Below, piece by piece: positions 36,301-48,338 of a stretch of DNA of 64,000 nt (position 1 is the stretch's first letter; each line of letters begins with the position of its first letter). The DNA comes from Amoebidium appalachense (lineage: Eukaryota > Ichthyosporea): the NCBI GenBank assembly GCA_963693365.1, contig CAVNZM010000008.1, forward strand, positions 8,432,001-8,496,000, written 5' to 3'. Made by a program: the position numbers and the translations under genes. A model generated the notes under the pieces. That model did not search any database, was not told the origin of the DNA, and saw only the letters and a program-made list of their open reading frames with translations.

Positions 36301-36557
36301 ATAAGTATAAGGTGGCATCATTTGCATGCCCAAACAACACACACACACACCAGTTTAACCGGTCATGTATCGCCAAATGTAGTTTGATAGACCACATAAT
36401 ACCGCAACACACACACGTCACATTCACAACAGACACCCAGAAAGATAGCCTACCTGTAAATTACAACATCCTTGATTTTATACTAAACACGCGTAACTAC
36501 GACCTGTTTATTAGATGTATTGATTGGCTTGAGAAACACATCACTACAAAATTATAG
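33363..36557 (+). CDS. LINE ORF2: endonuclease plus reverse transcriptase
   Basis: An uninterrupted 1064-aa product. The N-terminal APE-type (EEP) endonuclease shows WNARTL (about 9), ICETQFK (about 44), GDFN (134-137) and SSDHSPI (about 206). The reverse transcriptase shows FRPITLTQ (about 474), FIDWKTAYDSV (catalytic Asp about 542), QGSLLSPFLFNLFIDDL and the catalytic YADD (638-641). The C-terminal part has a loose Cys/His cluster (CPNNTHTHQFNRSCIAKC) and no evident RNase H domain. The protein nicks target DNA and copies the LINE RNA at the nick. The start ATG (33363) overlaps the ORF1 stop in the sequence ATGCCTAA, which points to termination-reinitiation. All key catalytic residues seen are intact, so the element may be recent or active. 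Confidence 0.95.
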   Translation: MPNLSFFFWNARTLGPQKGLPPGTLDDKISYIQQQTNNHTFTVICETQFKNHHKFNSTLVDTSTHPGYAKNRGIIVLAAPHVRVKCKPVAKTEFSVSIEFLSNVFTFVYYPPSMSVVELTHELSQLPMSTVILGDFNTRLHHTDTLQVSVGYPSKPPERAIPLARYVQSHTLRFPQISHAHNTDWGVAFWPSTMSKLSLPPNLSRSSDHSPILFLPKISLDLLPPPPPTFRLRLSQLKSQWGRVDVCVCYATKHPIYMRLLESAQARPDSHLVLDTCTNFIVDDLIDLGDYAGGGRKEYPDALLLPNTTPARLGEPLSQKESLRRLASMNRFGPPARIIGDTTGDPLIDSDKYFSELFKDRTPAQKPIVWPVDPSIPIESILPFFSPDAIWSVISSYSSSKSCGPDGLPAGFLKILVPSYPQKESDRAIKPDLTIMLSSLFSWCVKCGHVPSSWLDTLVIPIVKKDSEGPISSFRPITLTQVVRRFFEACLLRLFAHHPRFQSILHIHPCQSAFRKNNSCYVQIMALHDSMQVGAQYVGFIDWKTAYDSVSPGLLWEKLAARGVPHCIGVLLEALLSQTYGRAVVNGHLSYGFARTRGLLQGSLLSPFLFNLFIDDLAVKIYAENDDPINNFPPALLYADDLSLLARTPRRLQRLFDVVSEWCKANLMILNIDKCGVLVPDIANNLHTFTLSSKPVPIVPEYKYLGVPVDSVGVMFPHMVEKRVELARKRLAFFSANIFKDTPLHPSIRLTFIRTFVFPACEYGLPLLAAWIKKERTRALKPLANFLEAEVASFLSNNCCKPGPVTLSIYGLVPIAARVSYLALKFNKHISRLKKYLPSHPLFSIRPVPSSPLPSFLPSLSPSPLGTNTNKPRNSVCVTLDCHLLIKHVHNHKIITQYNKWKKIPNDTRPDESIHLEKLSLMSRFIYTDRLNHIAKYGTRKCITPKYILPSCRTGLSLADGIIDQLPRFYCTRAIQWRSNKYKVASFACPNNTHTHQFNRSCIAKCSLIDHIIPQHTHVTFTTDTQKDSLPVNYNILDFILNTRNYDLFIRCIDWLEKHITTKL

Positions 36558-36561
36558 CGCA

Positions 36562-36564
<3 letters not shown>

Positions 36565-36634
<70 letters not shown>

Positions 36635-36666
36635 CCAGCTGATACCGAGTGTCCCGAGGGGAGCCC

Positions 36667-36709
<43 letters not shown>
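36565..36709 (+). repeat. (CA)n and poly-A tail of the LINE
   Basis: (CA)n at 36565-36633, the 3' UTR remnant CCAGCTGATACCGAGTGTCC and following GAGGGGAGCCCC, then 39 A at 36671-36709. The sequence CGGGGAACCCC follows at 36710. Confidence 0.85.
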
Positions 36710-36710
<1 letters not shown>

Positions 36711-37048
36711 GGGGAACCCCAACTAATTGATTTCTCCTTGTAGTCTTTATGGTGTCTCGTAGAGAAAGTAAACCCTGATATATAGTCACCACCCGACATC
36801 TATGTACGTGATCATGATATACCGCTGAGGGGATATTCCGAGCAAAACCCCCCCCCCATACCTGAGACTGGTTCTCTTTGCCTCGAGTAAACAGCGTAAA
36901 CCCCATCATCATATCATGATAGTTGAGTGCCAAAAGCCACCGGGCGCGGCAACAACGTTGGTCTTGTGATATTGCCTTTTCACGCAGAGTCCTAGCTTGA
37001 TACGACAGGTCTCAAGCGCGTTCCCGAAGCGAACCATCATATATATAC
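36710..37048 (-). pseudogene. Possible 5' part of the minus-strand gene, cut by the LINE
   Basis: On the minus strand a TATA-like TATATATATG (37038-37048) is followed by an open frame whose first ATG cluster (MMMGFTLFTRGKENQSQ) lies near 36910. It stays open (VYHDHVHRCRVVTIYQGLL, TIKTTRRNQLVGVP) up to the LINE poly-A tail at 36709. On the same strand, beyond the LINE, lies the 336-codon ORF. That one gene was split by the insertion is inference. Confidence 0.3.
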
Positions 37049-37359
37049 CCGAGTTATTTTTGATCCTTCTTTCTTACTTACGGTCTATCAGCACACAGCA
37101 GATAGTAGTAACTTGAGTGTACTGCCTTTTGTACTTTGTGTAAACAAAAATCGAACTTTATGTAGCTACGCGATATTTCATTGGCCAAAAAATATTAAGA
37201 AGGCAGCCACGGTGAGCCACCAATCCATCAATCCTTTTGCGGAATAGCTATCTATGGTTATTTTTTTAGGTTCGAAGGCTCCGATTGGCTCGGATTGACT
37301 TCCGGATTAACTGGACTCCGATTCAAATTAGGCAAATTTGGTCAATCCGATTCCGGAGT

Positions 37360-37387
37360 GTCAATCGGCGCAGTGTGGACAGCCCCA
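37360..37387 (-). repeat. Right terminal inverted repeat
   Basis: 28 nt ending GTGTGGACAGCCCCA; pairs with 29314-29341 at 27 of 28 positions. Confidence 0.8.
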
Positions 37388-39096
<1,709 letters not shown>

Positions 39097-39410
39097 CAGA
39101 GTTTGAGTCGGACTCCGATGAGTACTCCTTGCCTGTTAAGCTCTGGGGGAGCATGCCATTAGCCACCCCCTCCCACCCCCCCCCCACCCCCCTCCCTCCT
39201 CCTCCCGCCCCCTCCCCCCTCACTCATCTTCTCCCCCATACATAAAAAGATCTTACCACACACACTGTACACACCATTCAATATACACACATACACACAC
39301 CTATGCGCACGTGACCTCACAACGACCCCGTTACCCCTACCACGCAGACCCTCTGTAGTGGAAGATACCATCCACAGGACGGTGACCAAGTACTACCACC
39401 CAGCATGGAC
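39097..39410 (+). other. Two possible exons of an unknown gene
   Basis: After a C-rich tract and acceptor (CCCACAG ending 39096) the frame reads EFESDSDEYSLP, with a weak donor near 39134. A second acceptor (CCACGCAG ending 39347) precedes a frame reading PSVVEDTIHRTVTKYYHPAW. The two could join only with an uncertain donor, and no start or homologue is visible. Confidence 0.2.
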
Positions 39411-40520
39411 ATACCTTTCTTTAGTTTTTAAGATTTATTTTGGGCATCTTTCTTTAATTTTTTTTAATTTTTTTGGGCATGGGCATACCGACCCACGGGC
39501 CATAATTAACCCAGCGGATCGTTAAACCCCCCTACAGTGGCTATACCTTACCACCCCCTCCGGGCTGCAAGCAGCATCCCCCACCACCACACAGGTTTAG
39601 ATCGGCAAGGGACTGTGCCCCATGGACATCACCCTCCCACCCGTACTGTATCGCCACCCCTCAGGCCCGAAACACCCTATCGCCGGCTATATCTGTCTGC
39701 ATGTTTATCGGAGTTTTTCTTAAATTGGGTATATACTTATGGAAATCTGAGATGTAGGCCTAGGACATTACACCCAGGACCCCATACAAAACACAAACGC
39801 AAAAACCGCAAGCCTATATGTACCCACCACCCTCACGCGTAGGAAGAAACGAGTCACGCTATTAGTAACACCTGATATTAGCACAAAAACCCCCACACAC
39901 ACACGTGTACACCTCGTCGGCATGCCCCAAGTGCAGACACACGCACCGGAAAGATGAGACTGCAACTCATAACACTTATATAGACAAATAGCCTAGCCAC
40001 CATACTATGACACCCCACTACCCCCAACTCGAAAGCCCCACCACACCGCGTTAGACCCCCCTCACCCGACAGGGGAATTTCGTTTTAACCGGAGCCCCCT
40101 AGCTCTTGATTTCTCTGAAAATTGGCACAATATGAGCTTCACTAGACTGTTTGTAAATTATTCAGTCCCATTGTTCTGCCATCATCTGCTGGTCGGGCTC
40201 AGTCTAGAAAGTACAGTGCCCACCAAAACGCAGCGGTGCTGAATTTTGCATAAAAATCGTGGATAATAAATAAAAACTGCGGAATGCCCGCACACATGTA
40301 CACACACCAGACTTGGACCAACGCACGTGCACATACTGCACATACATACCCACGCGCACACACACACACGAAGCCACACTCACCGTGGCACGCACGCCCA
40401 CACACGAACCCACACTCACCGTTGCACGCGCACACACACACACGTACACACCTTGGCACACACACACACACACCGTGACGTAGCCACAGTGACTGCACAC
40501 GCACACACATACACACGCGC

Positions 40521-40592
<72 letters not shown>

Positions 40593-40884
40593 ACACACAC
40601 CGTGACATCAAGCCCACACGCCGCCTGCAACACGTGCGCACACACACATGACACACATGCACACGGGCACATACATATGCCGTGCACACACACGCACACA
40701 CACACGTGACACACACGCACACACATGCACATCCACACATACGCACACAAACCATGGTTACACGTGGACTGTGTTGCAGTCTGCACTTACACGCATAATA
40801 TTATATAAATTCAATGCCATTTTGTAAGATTTTTTGTGGTGCTATATTTTGTCACGTTGGTCTCTCTTCTGCTTCGGTGACGTC
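39411..40884. other. Spacer, partly unique sequence
   Basis: 39411-40270 is complex sequence without a long ORF; 40290-40790 is rich in CACA, with (CA)n at 40525-40588. Confidence 0.5.
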
Positions 40885-41115
40885 AGACTTTCTTGATTTT
40901 GAAACGGGTAGGGGGGTAGTAGTAAGTTGGGGGGGGGGAGGGGGGGACCCACCTCCCCCCGAAGGGGTGGGTCCCTCCCCCCTCCCCTTCCGGGGGGGGG
41001 GGACCCACCACCCCTTCACTGGCTGGGGAAGGAGGGGGCGGGGGGGGGACCCACCACCACCCGGGGGGGGGGGGGGGGGGGAGGGGGGGAGGAGGGGGCT
41101 ACCCAAATATGACTA
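40885..41115 (+). repeat. G/C-rich repeat module, copy 3
   Basis: Starts CTTGATTTTGAAACGGGTAG then GGGGGTAGTAGTAAGTTGG, followed by G runs alternating with GACCCACC(T/A)CC. The start is the inverse of the end of the copy at 21600-21845, and also of the end at about 42880-42930. Confidence 0.7.
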
Positions 41116-41653
41116 TTATCTATTAGTATGACTATCGGGTTGGACACCAACTTGAAAAAATCTTGGCATTGGCACCTTCTTTACACCCACTAATTGGTAT
41201 CAATTATCAGGCCCTGGGTACAATTGGACCTGCTTACTAGCTAGGCATCCCTTCCCCGCCTTCCCCCCCCCCCCCCCCCCCCCCCCCCCTCCCCCCTCCC
41301 CTCCCTCCCCCGGAACGACCGCTGGCCCGTACGGGCCTCCCCTCTCTACGCCCCTGAAGATCTCATACGGAGACCGCAATGACCGTCAGGCTGGTTGCTC
41401 ATGACCACTGATTTTCTCGACAATGTATAGTAAAGCACCCTTGCACACGCAGGCACACACACGTGCGCGCACGCTCTCCAATACGCTCATGATCACAGGC
41501 TGCCGTAGGGTAATATGTTATTCTCTGTGGTGGCACATAATCATTATGCCTGCGCGCGGGCACATGTACACGTGGCACACATACTGAATTCCATTTTTCC
41601 TCTCTAACTGCTTCCCCTTATTCCCCCCCTTCCCCCCCCCCCCCCCCCCCCCC

Positions 41654-41700
<47 letters not shown>

Positions 41701-42544
41701 CCACCACCACCATCACACCACCACCACCAACACCGCGCCCTCTTTTTTGCTCTTTATCTATCCCCCCCCCCCCCCTCCCCCCTCTCCCCCCTCCCCCCCT
41801 CCCCCTCCCCTCCCCTCCCCCCCCCTCCCCTCCCCCCCTCCCCTCCCCCCTCCCCCCCCCCCCCCCTCCCCCCCTCCCCCCCCCCTCCCCCCCCCCCCCC
41901 CCCCGTTATTTGTCTGACGCAATTTTCATCCCCCCCCCCCCCCCCCCCCCCCCCGTTATTTGTCTGACGCAATTTCATCCATGCATCGTGCGACATCATG
42001 CATGCTCATCATTTGCAATTCATGGACAACAGAAACACACACACACACACATATTATGGCAATTCAGACACACATGCCACGGAAGGCACGCACACGCGCG
42101 TGCAGATTTGTGCCAGAGAATTTGGGAGCCTCTCAATCACTGACAGGCACATACACAACACACGCACACATATGCACACAAACACACACAGGCAAACACG
42201 CACTGAGAAACACATGCACAGTGACACCCACACGTGTGCACACACCCTCTTCTCTAGGACACACGTGAAATGCCATGTAATTTTGCACATGTTAAGCGCG
42301 TATTGCGTCCACACAGCTTGCACATGTGGCACGACGTTTACTTGCGCACTGTCAGGGCACCACAGTGATTAGCAATGCCGAATGCCCGCCTTATAAGGAC
42401 ACAAAAACACACGGTCCCACGTCTACACCGAACAAAAATTGCAGACGCCGTCCCAGTCACATGTTGCGCATGATAGATTTGCCCTAAAGTTGTCAAAAGT
42501 CGAATTGCTGGTTAAAACGAAGGGAAGAAGACTTAGTACAAACT
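41116..42544. other. Spacer with C runs
   Basis: C-rich runs at 41264-41310, 41629-41698 and 41762-41904, the duplication at 41905-41979, and CA-rich sequence to about 42240. No gene seen. Confidence 0.6.
41905..41979. repeat. 26/25-bp direct duplication separated by poly-C
   Basis: GTTATTTGTCTGACGCAATT plus TTCATC at 41905-41930 recurs, one T shorter, at 41955-41979, with 24 C between. Each copy is also preceded by poly-C, so the repeat unit is poly-C plus the unique 25-mer. Confidence 0.9.
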
Positions 42545-42559
42545 TTATGTTGGTGATGG

Positions 42560-42930
42560 TGGTGGATGAGGGGGGGGGGAGGGAAGGGGGGAGGGGGGAG
42601 GGGGGGGAGGGGGGAGGCGAGCTTCCCAGAACTTGAGAGGGTAAGCAGCCGCGGCCGGCGCGAAGGGTCCCGTTTCCCCGTGCGGGGAGCGGGGCCGGGG
42701 GGGGGGAACCCACCACCCTACCAAAGAGTTGGGTTCCGGCATCCGGGGGGGAGGCGGGGGGGGGGGGGGGGGGGGGGGGAGGGGGGGGGGGGGGGGAACC
42801 CACCACCCAGGAGCGGTGGTCAGCTTAGGGAGAGGGGGGGGAGGGGGGGGGGGGGGAGACCCACCACCAGGGGGGACCTCAATACTTACTACTGCCCACC
42901 AACCCTTTCAAATTCAAAACTTTGATGCCT
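42560..42930 (-). repeat. G/C-rich repeat module, copy 4 (inverse edge)
   Basis: G runs alternate with GAACCCACCACCC and GACCCACCACC. The end reads CAATACTTACTACTGCCCAC and then TTTCAAATTCAAAACTTTGA, the inverse of the start of the copy at 40885. Confidence 0.65.
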
Positions 42931-43662
42931 AATACCATTGAATCATGAATAATAAGCAAAACGTCACGGAGTACAAACCGTATCAAAGGACGACATGCAT
43001 TACCCAAACATACATACAAACAAATAAAAAGGCCTTATTGCTGACCTATGCCGACAGGCAAGCAGCGCACAAGACAAATGGGTATGAATTGTGTCAGAAA
43101 GCACCAACACAAGTGTAACACGTGGTGACACACGACACACACCCACACGTGCACGGTAGTACACACACCGTTCCCAGAACCTTCCCCATGGGGCTAAATA
43201 CCTCAAAATCGATCGTCTATTTGAGTACGTGATAATTAACCTATAGGAACGCTGACTTGAGAACCGAAGTGCCAGCGGCGCCTACATCCAGGTCCAACAA
43301 CCAAGCATGTATCATATACAAAAGCATTTTCTTTGTTTTATATTGTTTTAGAGATTTTGAGAAATGATATATAATCTTTATAAGCTTTTTGGTGCTGATT
43401 ACACCCCATTTCATGCTGTTCGCAATTGCATGGCATTCCTCGTGACAATTTTTTATCCTAGCCAGGCAAGTTGGCGTCCCAGGAATATCGGATATAGTTA
43501 TTAAAAAACCCATTTCTGTAAATGTCTAATAATTCCAGGTGCAAAACCCCTTTTTCCCGCCTGTAGTGGGGATTTAAATTCTGAAATGCATTTTATTAAG
43601 AAATACGCCAATGATCTGTAGCTATTCCGTAAAGCATCGAAGGAATGATCTCCGACGCTTGG
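42931..43662. other. Upstream region of the syntenin-like gene
   Basis: Complex AT-rich sequence with no simple repeats and no long ORF. Confidence 0.5.
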
Positions 43663-43670
43663 TATAAAAA
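43663..43670 (+). promoter_or_regulatory. TATA box of the syntenin-like gene
   Basis: TATAAAAA at 43663-43670, 285 bp before the ATG; initiation about 30 bp downstream would give a 5' leader of about 260 nt. Confidence 0.45.
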
Positions 43671-43954
43671 TGGTGGTCACTACCTCACAGACTGCATTTG
43701 GAAATTGGGTCCCCTTTGTCTTTCGTTCATTCTGTTACTTTTCTATTGTTGAATTCAGTAATTTTCTGGTGTGTCAACCTTCTTTCAAGCCTGTGCATGT
43801 CCGAGAAACAGCAGGAAACACTAAGCTTGTCACCAGGCAAATTGGGTACTCTTAAACCTCTGCATTGTTTTTGTGCCTTCAAAAGTTTGTAGTGTATACG
43901 TAGCCTGTTCGAAAGAGCACGCATCACCCTCAAATTCCAACTCACCCACCTAAA

Positions 43955-44454
43955 ATGATATCCCTCGGGTACATGGGCGGGTCGACATCCTCCGCCCTCC
44001 CCGGCAGCCGCTCATATTCAGTATACAGCAAGTCCGAACCAGAAAGTACCAATCACATTGGCGTACCGGTAGAATACGACACATACTGCTTCAATGATTT
44101 CGGGATTGAAGATGTATTTTCCGGTGATTTGTCCAGTCACAGCTGGGCAACACCGAGCAGTTGCAGTAATCTCTGTAGCAGTTACAATTACGTTGACAAT
44201 GGTGTGTGCAAACAAGAAGTAGTACATCACGAATTTAAAGAGATTAGACTGAAGAAGGAGAAGGCCGGGTATGGGGTCGCGCTGCAGCGGCTTGGCATGG
44301 ACCACTATGTGGCTGCTGTAAGGAAAGGTAGCGCGGCGGAGAAATCCGGCCTGTCCGTTGGGGATAGAATTCTTGAGGTGAGTGATCTCTTGCTTCCCTT
44401 CCCGGCTGCATTTGCATGCTTTCGCAATGATCAAGAGTTGGGGAGGAAGGGGGA

Positions 44455-44487
<33 letters not shown>

Positions 44488-45614
44488 CTGGTTTGTTCTA
44501 TGGGCAGGATTAGCAAATCTTGGTGACATGCGAAAAGAGCCCTTCAAATTAATATTTCGTGAATACCATGCCTAATCGTTGTACATTCAGCATCATCCAC
44601 CGCTTGCCATCCCTCACCGGTGTGCACATACACAATGGACGGAAAAGCCATGCACAAAAACAAATGCATTCGCGCGCGTGCACACAAACTGCATGCACAC
44701 CGTGGCAAACACACACATTGAATCAAGACAACCGTACTCACCACACACTCCTACACGCACTGACTTGGTCTGAAAAAAGTACTATTGAAACTTCATCGAA
44801 AGCCCCTAGCAACTCATACACACACACAAACCGAATACTTGAATCAAAATGTATGTGGTGTTTTCACACATGCGCTTGCGCTCGCACGCGCACACATGCA
44901 CACAAGCACGTAGTCATACAGCTACACACGTATGCACACACACACACACACACACACACACTTACACACACACACCGCAGACACACACACTTACACACAC
45001 ACACACAAACAAACACGTAAGCACATCATTCATGACTGCACAATGGTCAATTGACAAAATCTCGCATACACTACCACATCAGTCATTTATGCAATCTTAC
45101 TGATATATCACAACATACACAGATCAATCGCACGGAAATTACCGGGTGCAGCATGAAGCAAGTGTACACAGCACTCGAAACAGCGGAGCATGTTATGTTG
45201 TTGATTAAACCAAAGGCACTCTCACGAACGATTGTCATGAACAGGCAGGGAGATGAAAAACTCGGCATGTACATGCAGGTGTGTTTTCGCGTGTCTGTGT
45301 GATTTTGCACGTGTGATGTGGGCGGTGTTTGCACGTGTTCTGTGTTCACAGGTGTAGGCATGCACTATTCATGGCATATGTTGCACAGTCTGAGTGTGCA
45401 TGCATCTAGCTTCCTCCTCCCCCCCCCCCCCCCCCCTTTCAAACACACACACACACACACACATTGACTCCCATATGACCCCCGTCCCTCCCCCCTCCCC
45501 CTCCCCCCCCCCCCTATGAATACCAAAATCAAACACACATACATACGTTGCCCCATGCGCACACACTAACTCCCATATTCCAAATTTGGGCCCAGGCTCT
45601 GTTCGCTTTTGTAA

Positions 45615-45676
<62 letters not shown>

Positions 45677-46262
45677 ACATACACACACACATCTCCCAGC
45701 TCCCACCCTCCCACACTCCTGCTTTTTAATGCAATCCAGCACTCCTTTGTTTTATCTACGCTTTGGTGAAGAAATGGTCCTGTCGTCCTGTCCTTCCTCT
45801 CCTTCCTCTCCTGGCATCTACTGTCTCTCCCCCCCTCCACCTCCCTCTCCCTTTCTGTATGTGTACTTTGCACTCTGCATGTATTTCGCACCCTGTAACA
45901 CATCCTATCCCCCCACTCCCCCCTGCCACCCCCACCCCCTCTCAAAAGATGATGGGCTCTTATTTCAGAGATTATCGACTGAAAAAACAAATTCCCAGGG
46001 CATTCAAATTGCGGAGATCGCCCCTGACACGCTTGCTGATCGAATGAACGTGCCGCCCAAAACAGTGGTCGTGTCTGTGAACGGCAAATCGACGGTGGGA
46101 TACGGAACCAATGACATGACGCGTGAAATGGCCAACGCGGGAGATTCTGTCGTTTTAGAGATTGTGCCGGAAGTGGTTTACAGAGAACTTATGAAGCCTC
46201 TGATTGGTGGAATGAAGATTGGGAATGAACTCGCAAAGATAAAGAGCGGAGGGGGGCACTAA
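43955..46262 (+). CDS. Syntenin-like protein with tandem PDZ domains
   Basis: Exons 43955-44377, 45123-45278 and 45969-46262 join in phase 0 to 290 residues, close to the 298 of human syntenin-1. Syntenin is a cytosolic adaptor at membranes that binds syndecan tails and ALIX through two PDZ domains. PDZ1 (about 95-165) shows EIRLKKEKAGYGVALQ, AAVRKGSAAEKSGLSVGDRI and LEINRTEITG. The linker SRTIVMNRQGDEKLG fits the human ERTITMHKD...G position. PDZ2 (about 180-265) shows IQIAEIAPDTLADR and VVVSVNGKSTVGYG. The tail VVYRELMKPLIGGMKIG matches the family C-terminus. The N-terminal 90 residues are Ser/Tyr-rich and lack clear YPxL motifs. The start is the first ATG of the open frame. A homologue here supports a holozoan origin. 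Confidence 0.87.
44378..45122 (+). repeat. Syntenin-like gene intron 1
   Basis: Donor GTGAGT; G run at about 44460-44487; CA-rich sequence at 44890-45010; acceptor CAG 45120-45122. Confidence 0.8.
45279..45968 (+). repeat. Syntenin-like gene intron 2, with module A fragment
   Basis: C runs at about 45421-45437 and 45619-45661, (CA)n just after it, and at 45855-45912 a module A fragment (GTGTACTTTGCACTCTGCATG, ACCCTGTAACACATCCTAT) ending in C-rich DNA. Acceptor CAG 45966-45968. Confidence 0.75.
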
Positions 46263-46930
46263 TGAATGTCGGCGCCGGCTGGCGGCTTGGAGAGAGCGAC
46301 CTGTACCTGTACGTTCTTTTCCTTTCTGTCCTTTCTTCTTCGTTTTTTACTGTTTTATTTATCCACCCCTTTCTTATTCTTCCTTCACTCCTTCTTCTCT
46401 CTTCTTCTTTTCCTGACCTTTCCATCTTTCTTTTCTCTTTCTTTTTCATTTTTGTTCTTTCCCCTCCAAAAGATCGAATGCACTTTATTGCAGGGGAGTC
46501 TGTGGCCTGGTGCGCAGATTAAATGGGGGGGGGGAAGGGGGGGGGGTCGATTTTCATGACTAACTTTTCATTATGTCTACACACCAACAAGGAATGAAGG
46601 TACTCGTAGGTTGCAGTTAGGTCTCCGGCGAATGGTCAATACTAATCGACGAACATACAACATAGAGTCTATCATCGGACAGCGATATGAACGAAGTTAA
46701 AGACGGTTCACATACCATAGTGAAACAGTGCGAGAAGCCTAATGAGAAAGTAGGCAGAATATCATTAAAAGAAACTAACAAACTTCTCGTGATATCCTGT
46801 TCTTGATGATGTCCTCCCCCCCCCCCCCCTCCCCCCCCCCCCCCCCCTAGTTCCAAGCCCCAACAGTGCCTCCCCCCCCCCTCCCCATCCAACACTTACA
46901 GCCTAACCCCGCTCCCCCCCCCCCCCCCCT
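46263..46930. other. 3' flank of the syntenin-like gene
   Basis: Pyrimidine-rich to about 46465, then complex sequence and C runs at about 46816-46848 and 46914-46929. No gene seen. Confidence 0.55.
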
Positions 46931-47578
46931 CGTATATACGCGGGCTAAGGGGTCGAAACTCAGACGCAATTGATGACTTGGGCCCTCCCTGAGGATGGGC
47001 TCTGCTTATGACGCATACTGTGCGCATGGATGATGTTGCATACTTGAATGTTTGCCTTTGCATGTGTCCTGCACCATGCTTCTCATCGTGTATGCGTACT
47101 TCGTACCGTGTTCCGCATTCAAAAACCCCTCAGTCTTCTTTCAGAGGTGTCCTTTCAGGACAGACCACTGTGTGGAGACCGCTTTACTTCCATGCAACCG
47201 GGCATGGTTGCTCTGCGTCGTGCATCTGTAAGCACCTACACATTTTTCGCTGCACTGCATTAGTTTGCACACACATCTTCACCGTTTTGCTCACCTTGCT
47301 TGCATAAGCAACCCTGCTCGTCGTTGATCAAGACGGGTTGACCCTCCCAAGTTCAGTTGATGCTGCTGTCTGAGTTGGAGAGTCGTATATACGCGGGCTG
47401 AGGGGTCGAAACTCAGACGCATTTGATGACTTGGGCCCTCCCTGAGGATGGGCTCTGCTTATGACGCATACTGTGCGCATGGATGATGTTGCATACTTGA
47501 ATGTTTGCCTTTGCATGTGTCCTGCACCATGCTTCTCATCGTGTATGCGTACTTCGCACCGTGTTCCGCATTCAAAAC
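46931..47578 (+). repeat. Dispersed repeat in tandem: module A, module B, module A
   Basis: CGTATATACGCGGGCT starts at 46931 and again at 47384, a period of 453 bp. Module A covers 46931-47126 and 47384-47578 (nearly identical; ends CCGTGTTCCGCATTCAAAA then C). Module B (47127-47383) includes GGAGACCGCTTTACTTCCA, AACCGGGCATGGTTGCTC and GATCAAGACGGGTTGACC. Each module A has GGTCGAAAC, one mismatch from a Pol III B box. Confidence 0.9.
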
Positions 47579-47719
47579 CCCCCTCTCCCCCACCCACCCT
47601 CCCATTGCAACTTAATCCCCCGGCCCCCCACTTCACCCCATGCAACCTGCCAGCCCCTCCCCCTCCCCCCTCCCCCCCCCCCTCGCCCTCGCCCTCCCCC
47701 CCCAAAAAAAAAAACCACG

Positions 47720-47761
<42 letters not shown>

Positions 47762-47996
47762 TTCTCACTCCCCTCTCCCTCCCTCCACCCCACCCCACCC
47801 CATGGCCACCCCACCCCTTGCAACCCAAACCCCCCTGCTCCCGCCCCCAACTCCTTGCACCCTACCTACCCCTCCAGTCCCCCACCCCTCTCTCCCCGGG
47901 ACACCGGAACAAACCGCGTGTGCACACATACACAACACGCGCAGACACGCACGCACGCACGCGGGTGCACGCACGCACACACACACACACACACAA

Positions 47997-48033
<37 letters not shown>

Positions 48034-48285
48034 GGCTTTCTATACGACTGGAACATACGCCCATACACAAATGCACGTCACACCTACACTGGCTTCCTCA
48101 CGTTTCCTCACTCGTACCCACACAGCACGTGCACCAAAAAACACGCACATATACAAGCACAGGCGCGCCACACAAATGCAAACATACAAACTCGGTCATG
48201 GACTCACCGTCCCACTCAAACGGGTACTCATACAGACATGGGCACAGCAAACACGATCTCAGACTCTCTCCCGCTCCTCCTCCCC

Positions 48286-48338
<53 letters not shown>

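Larger units (their letters stand above)
31931..36709 (+). mobile_element. Non-LTR retrotransposon (LINE), nearly intact
   Basis: The element contains ORF1 in two overlapping frames (32185-32781 and 32669-33370), ORF2 (33363-36557), a short 3' UTR with (CA)n at 36565-36633, and a 39-nt poly-A tail at 36671-36709. The order (coiled-coil ORF1, endonuclease plus reverse transcriptase in ORF2, poly-A) is that of LINEs. No RNase H domain is evident. The 5' limit is a guess; it may start further upstream. I could not find a target-site duplication by eye. Confidence 0.85.
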
